From: DATLFA01 sp039934635
GTDB lineage: Bacteria > Actinomycetota > Acidimicrobiia > Acidimicrobiales > WLNW01
Length of the DNA: 36,407 bases
Assembly: GCA_039934635.1 (NCBI GenBank)
Contig: JBDTLT010000031.1
Coordinates: forward strand, 1-36,407
Direction of reading: 5' to 3'
In this document: positions 8,745 through 16,262 of the stretch, in pieces
Position numbering within the stretch: the first letter of the stretch is position 1
Layout of the letters: each line of letters opens with the position of its first letter
Notes under the pieces: generated by a model
Database searches by the model: none
Told to the model about the DNA's origin: nothing
Seen by the model: only the letters and a program-made list of their open reading frames with translations
Made by a program: the position numbers and the translations under genes

Positions 8745-8774
8745 CACCTGAGAGCGCTCTCAGGTGCTCTCAGG
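8745..8774. promoter_or_regulatory. Likely response-regulator operator: 22-bp palindrome plus direct repeat
   Basis: CACCTGAGAGC (8745-8755) is followed directly by its exact reverse complement (8756-8766). The octamer CTCTCAGG at 8757-8764 recurs at 8767-8774 after two bases, so the repeats are 10 bp apart, on the same helical face. Direct octamers with 2-bp spacing are the usual architecture for OmpR/PhoB-type regulators. The element lies in the 133-bp divergent gap, 41 bp from the regulator start and 64 bp from the lipoprotein start. Confidence 0.7.
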
Positions 8775-8837
8775 ATGGTGCCAGGGGCGATCACGCATCC
8801 TCGCTCCATCTGATCGACGGACGAGAAGGGACGACGG

Positions 8838-9512
8838 ATGCCCATATTTGGAAACACGGCAATCGGGAAGACGGTGGCGGGGGCGATGCTCCTCGCAGCG
8901 GTCGCGGTGGCGGGCTGCGGCAGCGACCCGGGCACTCCTACGGGCAGCGAGGCCGCGTCCACGCCGAGCTTCGAAGACGCGATGGTCAACTATTCCTCGT
9001 GCATGCGCGAGCACGGCGTCGACATGCCCGACCCGCAATTCTCCGATGACGGATCCGGCGGTGGCGGCGGCGCAATGACCTTCGCGATACCGCTCGGGTC
9101 ATCCGACGCGGTCGCCGGCGGAGGCCCGGGTCTTTCGGTCGGCGGACCGGACAACGAAGCGTTCAAGGCGGCGGCCGAGGCCTGCCAACCGATCATGGAC
9201 GAAGCGACCCAGAACATGCCGAAGCCGAGTGCCGAAGAGCAGGCGAAGATGCGCGACAACGCGCTTGCGTTCGCACAGTGCATGCGTGATCACGGTGTGG
9301 ACATGCCCGACCCGACCTTCGACGGCGGCAGTGGTGGACCGATGATCATCCAGGGCTCGAGCACCGATCGCGCTCCCCTCGACACGGACAAGTTCAACGA
9401 GGCATCGAGCGCATGCAGCGCCGAAGGCCTCGGCGGCGGCTTCACCATCTCGTCCGCCGACGGGACAACGGGTGGCGGCGGGATCAGCGTGCGCGCGGGA
9501 TCGAGCAAGTGA
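8838..9512 (+). CDS. Lipoprotein with duplicated CMRxHGVDMPDP module
   Basis: 224 residues with a signal sequence and lipobox VAGC (lipidated Cys27). Two copies of one module follow. Copy 1 has CMREHGVDMPDP at 55-66 and a second Cys at 116. Copy 2 has CMRDHGVDMPDP at 148-159 and a second Cys at 193. Each is followed by a Gly-rich stretch and an F-x-x-A-x-x-x-C segment, so each module could hold one disulfide or use Cys/Met/His side chains to bind a metal. No named domain is recognised. AAGGG at 8826-8830 is the ribosome site. It is the first gene of an operon with an adaptor and an ABC transporter, overlapping the next gene at its stop, so it is probably an accessory or sensor lipoprotein of that transporter. 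Confidence 0.85.
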   Translation: MPIFGNTAIGKTVAGAMLLAAVAVAGCGSDPGTPTGSEAASTPSFEDAMVNYSSCMREHGVDMPDPQFSDDGSGGGGGAMTFAIPLGSSDAVAGGGPGLSVGGPDNEAFKAAAEACQPIMDEATQNMPKPSAEEQAKMRDNALAFAQCMRDHGVDMPDPTFDGGSGGPMIIQGSSTDRAPLDTDKFNEASSACSAEGLGGGFTISSADGTTGGGGISVRAGSSK

Positions 9513-10591
9513 TGCAACGGCGCAGATTTCTCGGCGGCATCGGCGCACTCGCGCTCGCCGGATCAGTAGGAACGGTCGTCGCGATCGGCGGCCGCGGTGA
9601 CGACCAGCGAGCCGCGGCTGCCGACGGGCGGTCCCCGACCACTCCCGCGGCCAGCACGGTCAAGGTCACGACGCGTGACCTCGTGCAAACGACCGACTTC
9701 GACGGCACGCTCGGCTACGGCGACACCAGCGACCTCGTCATCGGCGGTGGCGGCACCGTCACCGCCGTCGTTGCCCCCGGCACGATCGTCGACCGCAACG
9801 GCGACCTGATCGAGATCGATGGCCGCACCGTGGTGCTGCTGATCGGGGCGAGACCGATGTGGCGCACACTCGGCGATGGGGTCAGCGACGGCGCCGATGT
9901 CCAGCAACTCGAGGAGAACCTCATCGCGCTCGGATTCGCGACTGCGGACGAGCTCGGGCCGAACGAAAAATGGAACTGGAACACGACCACGGCGGTGAAG
10001 CGATGGCAGAGCGCGCGCGGTGTCGAGCAAACCGGCAGGGTCGAACGCTCACAGGTCGTCTTCAAACCGGGTGCAGTACGCCTCGCGCAGAACACGACCA
10101 CCGTCGGCGGGCAGGCCGGTGGGCCCGTGGCCAAGATCACCGCGGTGACCAAAGGCATAAAGGTCGACCTGTCCGCCAAGAAGCAGTCGTTGGTCAAAGT
10201 CGGCGACAAGGTGCAGGTCGTGTTGCCCGATGGGACGACACGGCCGGCGACCATTGCGACGATAGGCACCGTCGCGACCGCGCAGAGCCAAAACGGCCAG
10301 CAGGGCGACCCGACGATCCCCGTGACGGTGACCTTCGACGACCCCAACAGCACTCCGAACCTCGATCAGGCTCCGGTGAAGGTGCGCGTCACGACCAACG
10401 CCGCGCGCGGCGTACTGGCGGTGCCGGTGAGTGCGTTGCTCGCGCTCAGCGGCGGCGGTTACGCGCTCGAGCGAGTCGTCGGCGACGGGACGACCGAGCA
10501 GGTCGATGTCAAGCTCGGTGCATTCGCGGACAACTTCGTGCAAGTGACCGGCAACATCAAGCCCGGCGACGAAGTGGTGATCGCGAAGTGA
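9512..10591 (+). CDS. Membrane-fusion (MacA-like) adaptor with peptidoglycan-binding domain
   Basis: 359 residues. The N-terminus QRRRFLGG plus a hydrophobic segment (8-26) is a signal or anchor, possibly Tat-like. A hairpin-like adaptor half is at 48-115, a PG_binding_1 domain at about 126-180 (GADVQQLEENLIALGF, AVKRWQSARG), and a beta-barrel plus membrane-proximal region at 200-359 ending PGDEVVIAK. Such proteins join a MacB-type ABC transporter to the cell wall in Gram-positive bacteria in place of an outer-membrane channel. The ATG overlaps the lipoprotein stop as TGATG; GTG at 9509 is equally possible. The next gene starts within its last codon (GTGA). Confidence 0.85.
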   Translation: MQRRRFLGGIGALALAGSVGTVVAIGGRGDDQRAAAADGRSPTTPAASTVKVTTRDLVQTTDFDGTLGYGDTSDLVIGGGGTVTAVVAPGTIVDRNGDLIEIDGRTVVLLIGARPMWRTLGDGVSDGADVQQLEENLIALGFATADELGPNEKWNWNTTTAVKRWQSARGVEQTGRVERSQVVFKPGAVRLAQNTTTVGGQAGGPVAKITAVTKGIKVDLSAKKQSLVKVGDKVQVVLPDGTTRPATIATIGTVATAQSQNGQQGDPTIPVTVTFDDPNSTPNLDQAPVKVRVTTNAARGVLAVPVSALLALSGGGYALERVVGDGTTEQVDVKLGAFADNFVQVTGNIKPGDEVVIAK

Positions 10592-11295
10592 CCACCATTC
10601 GCGAATTCACCACCAAGCCCGTACTCGAACTCGTCGACGTGGTGAAGGAGTACCCCGGATCACCGCCGGTACGCGCGCTCGACGCCGTTGGCCTTCGCAT
10701 CGACCGTGGCGAGATGGTCGCGGTCGTCGGGCCCTCCGGCTCGGGCAAGTCGACGCTGCTCAACATCGTCGGCGCGCTCGATCTGCCCACGACTGGCGAA
10801 GTGCGCATCGCCGGTCAAGCGCTGTCGGGTCTCGGCGACAAGAAGTTGTCGGCGCTGCGATCGAGGTCGATCGGTTTCGTATTCCAACAGTTTCATCTGC
10901 TCGAATCGCTCACCGCGCTCGACAACGTCGCGACAGGGCTCTTGTATCGCGGTGTCTCGCTGCGGGAACGCCGTCAACGCGCGAGCGTCGCGTTGCACCG
11001 AGTCGGGCTCGCGCACCGGCTCACGCACCGGCCGGACCAACTCTCCGGTGGCGAGCGTCAGCGCGTCGCGATCGCGCGCGCGGTTGTCGGTGATCCAGCC
11101 ATCGTGCTCGCCGACGAACCCACCGGCAACCTCGACTCCCGCACCGGTAGCGAAGTACTCGAGCTGTTGCACTCCCTGCACCGTGCCGGCTCGACCATCG
11201 TCGTCATCACGCACGACTCCACGATCGCCGCCTCGTTGCCCCGCTGTGTCTCATTGCGTGATGGACGCATCGAAGCAGATCGGTGGGCCGCCTGA
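10588..11295 (+). CDS. ABC transporter ATP-binding protein (MacB/LolD type)
   Basis: 235 residues, the standard size of a free-standing LolD/MacB-type ATPase. Walker A GPSGSGKS (48-55), Q-loop FVFQQFH (97-103), signature LSGGERQRV (152-160), Walker B IVLADEP (172-178), H-loop His209 in ITHD. It starts at GTG 10588, overlapping the adaptor stop as GTGA. Frames reaching further upstream are an out-of-phase shadow of the adaptor. Together with the permease and adaptor it forms an efflux or lipoprotein-handling exporter at the cytoplasmic membrane. Confidence 0.95.
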   Translation: MTTIREFTTKPVLELVDVVKEYPGSPPVRALDAVGLRIDRGEMVAVVGPSGSGKSTLLNIVGALDLPTTGEVRIAGQALSGLGDKKLSALRSRSIGFVFQQFHLLESLTALDNVATGLLYRGVSLRERRQRASVALHRVGLAHRLTHRPDQLSGGERQRVAIARAVVGDPAIVLADEPTGNLDSRTGSEVLELLHSLHRAGSTIVVITHDSTIAASLPRCVSLRDGRIEADRWAA

Positions 11296-12467
11296 TGCGT
11301 CGCCGCGACATCGTGAGCACCGGCGCGGTCGGCCTGCGCGCCAAACCGGTCCGTTCGCTGCTCAGCGCGCTCGGCATCGCCATCGGCATCGCCGCGATGG
11401 TTTCGGTCGTGGGCATCTCGACGTCGAGCAGAGCGGACGTATTGGCCCAACTCGACCGCCTCGGTACCAATCTCCTGCAAGTGCAACCCGGCCGCGACAT
11501 GTTCGGCCAGAACACACAGCTGCCGACGGACGCGCAAGCGATGATCCGGCGCATCGCCGGTGTGCAATCGGCCGCCGCGACCCGCACCGTGCCCACGACC
11601 GTGCGCCGCACCGACAAGATCTCGTCGCAGATCTCCGGCGGCATAGCGGTCATCGCTACGGAGTCACAACTCATCAACACGCTCGGCGCATCGCTGTCGA
11701 CAGGGCGGTTCCTCGACGATGCGTTCGTCAAATACCCCGCGGTGGTGCTCGGTTCGGAAGCCGCGAATCGCTTGGGCATCCACAGCATCGAAGGGCAGCC
11801 GATCGTCGACATCGGAGGAAACTGGTTCGAGGTCGTCGGCATACTCGAAGCGGTGCCCCTTGCGCCCGACATCGACCGCTCGGTGCTCGTCGGTTACGAC
11901 GTTGCCCGTCAACTGTTCGGCATCGACGAAGCGGCCTCGACCGTGCGCGTGCGTACCGAGCCCGACGCGGTCGAACAAGTACAGACCGTGCTCGCCGCGA
12001 CAACCAACCCGCAAAAGCCGAGCAATGTGAGCGTGACCCGACCGTCCGATGCGCTGGCCGCGAAGGCATCGGTCGACAAGGCGCTCACCGCGCTGCTATT
12101 GGGGCTCGGGTCGGTCGCTCTCGTCGTCGGCGGCGTGGGTATCGCGAACGTGATGGTGATCTCGGTACTCGAGCGCCGCAGCGAAATCGGACTGCGCCGC
12201 GCACTTGGCGCGACCAAAGGCAACGTGCGGGGCCAGTTCCTCGTCGAGTCGGTGTTGCTCTCGTGCGGCGGTGGTCTCGCCGGTGTCGCCATCGGTGCCG
12301 CGATCACCGGCGGCTACGCCCGATCGCGCGGTTGGACGTTGAGCATTCCCGTGAGCACGTTGGCCGCCGGTGTCGGCGCCTCGCTCGTGCTCGGCGCGCT
12401 CGTCGGGCTGTACCCCGCCGGACGCGCCGCCCGCCTCGCCCCCGCCGCGGCCATCAAGCCCACGTGA
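11295..12467 (+). CDS. MacB-like ABC transporter permease
   Basis: 390 residues with the FtsX/MacB architecture. TM1 is near residues 23-43, a large extracytoplasmic MacB_PCD domain at about 45-265, and three C-terminal helices begin at ALLLGLGSVALVVGGVG. The coupling segment SVLERRSEIGLRRALGA is the conserved FtsX cytoplasmic motif. The ATG at 11295 overlaps the ATPase stop as TGATG; GTG at 11283 is an alternative. These exporters move substrates from the outer leaflet or cell-wall zone by mechanotransmission. It is the last gene of the operon and is followed by a strong hairpin. Confidence 0.93.
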   Translation: MRRRDIVSTGAVGLRAKPVRSLLSALGIAIGIAAMVSVVGISTSSRADVLAQLDRLGTNLLQVQPGRDMFGQNTQLPTDAQAMIRRIAGVQSAAATRTVPTTVRRTDKISSQISGGIAVIATESQLINTLGASLSTGRFLDDAFVKYPAVVLGSEAANRLGIHSIEGQPIVDIGGNWFEVVGILEAVPLAPDIDRSVLVGYDVARQLFGIDEAASTVRVRTEPDAVEQVQTVLAATTNPQKPSNVSVTRPSDALAAKASVDKALTALLLGLGSVALVVGGVGIANVMVISVLERRSEIGLRRALGATKGNVRGQFLVESVLLSCGGGLAGVAIGAAITGGYARSRGWTLSIPVSTLAAGVGASLVLGALVGLYPAGRAARLAPAAAIKPT

Positions 12468-12473
12468 CCCGTT

Positions 12474-12516
12474 CTCGCTGTCGATCGTCGCACATAGTGC
12501 GACGATCGACAGCGAG
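12474..12516. terminator. Perfect 20-bp-stem hairpin after the ABC operon
   Basis: The left arm CTCGCTGTCGATCGTCGCAC (12474-12493) is followed by loop ATA and an exact complementary right arm (12497-12516). It lies 6 nt past the permease stop. No T-run follows, so it may act as an actinobacterial stem-only terminator or a 3' mRNA stabiliser. The perfect symmetry also allows a protein-binding or dispersed-repeat role. Confidence 0.7.
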
Positions 12517-12554
12517 TTCGGGGGTAGCGCAGCCGGGGGTGGCAAGATCTGCCT

Positions 12555-14459
12555 ATGCCGCTCCCGTTCGTCCTTGCCGCGAGCGACCTCGTCGAGCGAT
12601 GGCGCGACACCGGACCCGAGCTGTGGCTCGTGGCGGCGGGCGCTCTCGTCTTGTGGATCGTCGTGCTGATCGCGCTGGCCCTTCGGTCGGACCCCCGGCG
12701 CGTCGCCGAAGGCCCCCCGACCCTCGACCTGGGTGGCACCGAGCGCCCCGCGATCGTCAACCTCGTAACGGGCGATTGGGTTCTCGGTCGGCAATCGGTG
12801 CCCGCCACGTTGCTCGATCTCGCGGCGCGGCGATTCGTCTCGATCGATTGGATCGGCGAACGCACCTTGGTGCGTGTCCGCGAGCACGGGCCCGACGATG
12901 GGCAACTCGTCGACTACGAGCGACTCGTGCTCGAGCACATACGAAAGCTCTCACAACAAACTGATGACGGTTTCGTGCCGGCCGACGCGCTCACCACAGG
13001 GCCCGACGACATGTCGACGCGGTGGTGGCGCCAATTCGAGAGCGCGGTGGTCCGCGACGCTCGGGAACGCGGGCTCTCACGACCCCGGTGGGGGGCGACC
13101 GCCCGATCGATTCTCACGGCGATGGCGATCGTCGTCGGGCTCGCCGTCGGTATTGCCGCCACGACGTTGCCCACCGACAGCAAGGACGACGACCCCGTCG
13201 GCGCCGCCATCGGCTTTGCAGTGCTCAGTGCGGCGGTGCTCGTCGGCGTGACGAGCAAGCTCAAAGGCGAACGCGACACCACGGAAGGACGCGCCGCGGC
13301 GGCACGCTGGCTCGGGCTGCGGTCGATGCTCGCCAACGATCCGACGTTCGCGACGCAACCGCCCGCCGCGGTGAACATCTGGGACCGCATCATGAGCTAC
13401 GGCGCGGCGATGGGCGTCGCCCGCACGGCTGTCGAGACACTGCCGTTCGGCTCGGAGAGCGAGCGCCAGGCGTGGAGCCCCGTGGGCAATCGATGGCGCG
13501 TCGTACGAATTCGCTATCCGCGCCGTGTGCCTCCCGGATACGGACGCCACCCCGCGTTCGTCGCGCTGCTCGGCCTCATCGCAACCGTGATCGGCGTGTC
13601 GATCGCACCCGCCGCGATCTCGACCGCCGATGCCATCCTGCGCAGCCTCGATGATCTCGCGACCGATCACACCGTGCCGGTGGGCGTGCGCGCCGCGGTC
13701 GGCATTGTGCTCGCGGTCGTGCTCACCATCGGCGCACTGCTCGCGGCCTTCGGAGCGGGAATGCTCATTGCGGGCGCCGGTGATCTCGTACGCCACCGCC
13801 GCAATGTCGAAGGCAGAGTCCTGCGAATACGAGAGCGCGGCGATGAAGAGCACCGCTTCTGGCACGTCGCGGTCGACGACGGCACCTCTGATCGGGTTCG
13901 CGCGTGGCGCATGAAATCCGCACCCGCCTATCAGGGAGCGACCGTGCGGGCTCGCGTCTCGCCATGGCTGCGGCATGTGGAAGATTTTTCCATGATCCTC
14001 GCGGACGATGGAAAGACCGCGGCGATACCGGCATCGGGCTCGACGATCGGCGTCGCCGCCTCAACGGCGTTGGCGACACCACCGTTGCTCGATGCGGCCG
14101 CTGTCGGCGCGGCGCTCGGCTGGCCCGTCAACCCGGCACCGACCGCTATCGCGCACCCACTTGCGATCGACGGCGCATCCCGTACGTTTCTCACGAACGA
14201 CGGCGGGCGCATCATCACGGCGTGGATCCGCCCCGCCCAACTCGAAGAGTTCCGGCGCATGCCGACTTCGGTCGCGACACCGATCACTGGCGTCGGCGAC
14301 GAGGCGTTCCACACAACGGCGGGCGGCGGGCTCGTCGCCCGGGTCGACGGCCATGTGCTGATGGTCTCCGCAATGTTGCCGTCGTTCGACGATGCACAGC
14401 GCGATCGTGTCGTCGTCGCGGTGGCGCAGACGACGCTGGCCAATGTGCGGTCTCGGTAG
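12555..14459 (+). CDS. DUF2207-like multipass membrane protein
   Basis: 634 residues. One N-terminal helix is at 22-43, followed by a cytoplasmic segment with PPTLDLGGTERPAIVN and LLDLAARRFVSI, a pattern of DUF2207 proteins. Helix pairs follow at about 187-205 and 217-236, and at about 336-358 and 373-402. The last 200 residues are soluble and of no recognised domain. Typical DUF2207 proteins begin with a signal peptide and an extracellular domain before this point; here these are missing, so the protein resembles the C-terminal part plus a new tail. Function unknown. It lies alone between the ABC operon and ubiX, with 26 nt before ubiX. Confidence 0.7.
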   Translation: MPLPFVLAASDLVERWRDTGPELWLVAAGALVLWIVVLIALALRSDPRRVAEGPPTLDLGGTERPAIVNLVTGDWVLGRQSVPATLLDLAARRFVSIDWIGERTLVRVREHGPDDGQLVDYERLVLEHIRKLSQQTDDGFVPADALTTGPDDMSTRWWRQFESAVVRDARERGLSRPRWGATARSILTAMAIVVGLAVGIAATTLPTDSKDDDPVGAAIGFAVLSAAVLVGVTSKLKGERDTTEGRAAAARWLGLRSMLANDPTFATQPPAAVNIWDRIMSYGAAMGVARTAVETLPFGSESERQAWSPVGNRWRVVRIRYPRRVPPGYGRHPAFVALLGLIATVIGVSIAPAAISTADAILRSLDDLATDHTVPVGVRAAVGIVLAVVLTIGALLAAFGAGMLIAGAGDLVRHRRNVEGRVLRIRERGDEEHRFWHVAVDDGTSDRVRAWRMKSAPAYQGATVRARVSPWLRHVEDFSMILADDGKTAAIPASGSTIGVAASTALATPPLLDAAAVGAALGWPVNPAPTAIAHPLAIDGASRTFLTNDGGRIITAWIRPAQLEEFRRMPTSVATPITGVGDEAFHTTAGGGLVARVDGHVLMVSAMLPSFDDAQRDRVVVAVAQTTLANVRSR

Positions 14460-14485
14460 GGCGTGCGCGTCGATAACATGGCCAG

Positions 14486-15055
14486 ATGCGTCGGATAGTC
14501 GTGGCGATCACCGGGGCGAGCGGGGCGATCTATGGCTTTCGCGCCCTCGAGGTGCTCTCCAAGGCCAGCGCGGTCGAGACGCACCTGATCGTCACCAAAG
14601 GTGCGGCGACGACGGTGCGGCACGAACTCGATCGACCGCTGACCGACATCACCGACTTGGCCGATGTCGTACACGACGATGACGACCTCGCCGCGTCGAT
14701 TGCGTCGGGCTCGTTTCGCATCGACGGCATGGTCGTCGCTCCCTGCTCGATCAGGACGTTGTCAGGCATCGCCAACTCGTATGACGACAACCTCGTCGTG
14801 CGGGCGGCCGATGTGCGTCTGAAAGAGCGTCAGCCGCTGATCTTGCTGGTACGCGAGGCACCACTGCACATCGGTCACCTCCGGTTGATGCTGGCCGCCG
14901 CTGAGGCGGGTGCAGTCATCTTTCCTCCGGTGCCCGCGATGTACAACCGGCCGACGTCGATCGACGATCTGGTCGATCACACCATCATGCGGGTGTGCGA
15001 TCAGCTGGGCATCGAGACCGATCTCTCAGAGCGCTGGAGCGGTCTGCACGATTGA
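14486..15055 (+). CDS. ubiX: UbiX-family flavin prenyltransferase
   Basis: 189 residues, full length. The N-terminal flavoprotein motif ITGASGAIYG (8-17) and the family block PCSIRTLSGIANSYDDNLV followed by RAADVRLKER are present, as is the late motif PAMYNRP. UbiX joins dimethylallyl (mono)phosphate to reduced FMN, giving the prenylated FMN needed by UbiD decarboxylases. The UbiD gene is on the opposite strand just beyond the MFS gene, so this gene very likely supplies that enzyme. Its 3' end overlaps the MFS gene by 30 nt. Confidence 0.95.
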   Translation: MRRIVVAITGASGAIYGFRALEVLSKASAVETHLIVTKGAATTVRHELDRPLTDITDLADVVHDDDDLAASIASGSFRIDGMVVAPCSIRTLSGIANSYDDNLVVRAADVRLKERQPLILLVREAPLHIGHLRLMLAAAEAGAVIFPPVPAMYNRPTSIDDLVDHTIMRVCDQLGIETDLSERWSGLHD

Positions 15056-16261
15056 TCGAGCACACGCCGCTCGTGCCCACACCGCGAGCAGCAGGCAGGC
15101 CACTGCACCGACGGCAATCGCCCACCGCACGCCCGCACCTTCGGACACCAGGCCGGCCACTGCGCCGCCGATGCCCTTGGTACCCACGAACAGCACGGAG
15201 AACATCGCCATCACGCGGCCGTGGTACTCGGGGCTGGCAGTCAACTGGATGACCGTGCTGCTCGCCGTATTGAAGATGGCGGCGGCGATGCCGCTGCAGA
15301 GCAGCATGACCATGGTGAGCGGGATGCCCGGGACGATGGCCACCCCCAACATCGCCACGCCAACGCCGGCGGCCATCCAGACCAGTTGATCCTGCGACAC
15401 CCGCTTGCGCGACGCGTTGAACAGCGCGCCCATCAAGGTGCCGGCGCTCATCGTGGCGAACAAGAGGTTGAACAGCCGCTGGCCGCCGCCGAGCGACTTG
15501 TCGGCATGTAGGACCAACAGCGTTTCCCAGTTCCACGCGGTGGCGCTGACGACGCCGACCATCACCAACGGGATCAAGAGGGACGGTGTGCGGCGCACGT
15601 ACGCAAGCCCTTCTCTGACGGTGCCGGCGCCCTTCGGACGGTCGATCTTGCGAAATTTCGATGGGTCCATCGCCCACAGCGCGAAGAGCACGCCGATGTA
15701 CGACAACGCGTTGATGACGAAGCACCATCCGAAACCGACGGTGGCGATCATCACGGCTGCGAGGAGCGGACCGATCACACGTGAGGCGGACATCACCGAC
15801 GACGTCAACGACACCGCGTTGAGCAGATCCTCCTCGTCGACGAGTTGGCTGATGAAGGCCCGGCGCACCGGGTTGTCGACCGCGTTCGAGATACCGGCGA
15901 GGAACGCCAGCAGGCAGACGACAGAAGGCCGCGCCATATCGGCGAGCGCCAGCACTCCGAGAATGCCCGCGCACATGCCGCGCAAGGCCTGCGTCACAAG
16001 TAGGAGGCGACGGCGATCGTACCGATCGGCGAGCTTGCCCCCCCAAAGGCCGAGCGTGAGCACCGGAGCGTACCGCGAGGCCATCACGAGGCCGACCGCG
16101 ATGCCGCTGTCGGTGATGCTGTACACGAGCAAGGTCTCGGCCATCTGATGCAGCCACGAGCCGATCACCGACACGAGTTGGCCATAGAAGAACAGCCGGT
16201 AGTTGCGGCTTTGCAGCGAAGCGAATGTGCCGCTGCCGCGGCGCGAGTGCGTTTGCGTCAT
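15026..16261 (-). CDS. MFS transporter (MFS_3 / DHA3-like)
   Basis: 411 residues with 11-12 hydrophobic helices. The N-terminus FASLQSRNYRLFFYGQLVSVIG is the hallmark of the MFS_3 (EntS-like) branch, and the loop 2-3 motif GKLADRYDRRRLL is intact. EntS-like proteins mainly export small molecules, although some import. The ATG at 16261 is one base after the UbiD stop (TGAGATG), so it is the last gene of the long minus-strand operon. Codons upstream of that ATG lie inside ubiD and are not used. Possible roles are export of a decarboxylated product or toxic intermediate. Confidence 0.9.
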   Translation of the reverse strand: MTQTHSRRGSGTFASLQSRNYRLFFYGQLVSVIGSWLHQMAETLLVYSITDSGIAVGLVMASRYAPVLTLGLWGGKLADRYDRRRLLLVTQALRGMCAGILGVLALADMARPSVVCLLAFLAGISNAVDNPVRRAFISQLVDEEDLLNAVSLTSSVMSASRVIGPLLAAVMIATVGFGWCFVINALSYIGVLFALWAMDPSKFRKIDRPKGAGTVREGLAYVRRTPSLLIPLVMVGVVSATAWNWETLLVLHADKSLGGGQRLFNLLFATMSAGTLMGALFNASRKRVSQDQLVWMAAGVGVAMLGVAIVPGIPLTMVMLLCSGIAAAIFNTASSTVIQLTASPEYHGRVMAMFSVLFVGTKGIGGAVAGLVSEGAGVRWAIAVGAVACLLLAVWARAACARSIVQTAPAL

Positions 16262-16262
16262 C

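Noticed and set aside
8705..8989. Upstream extension of the response regulator frame
   Set aside because: It would run through the operator region and into the lipoprotein gene; response regulators begin right at the VLVVEDE strand.
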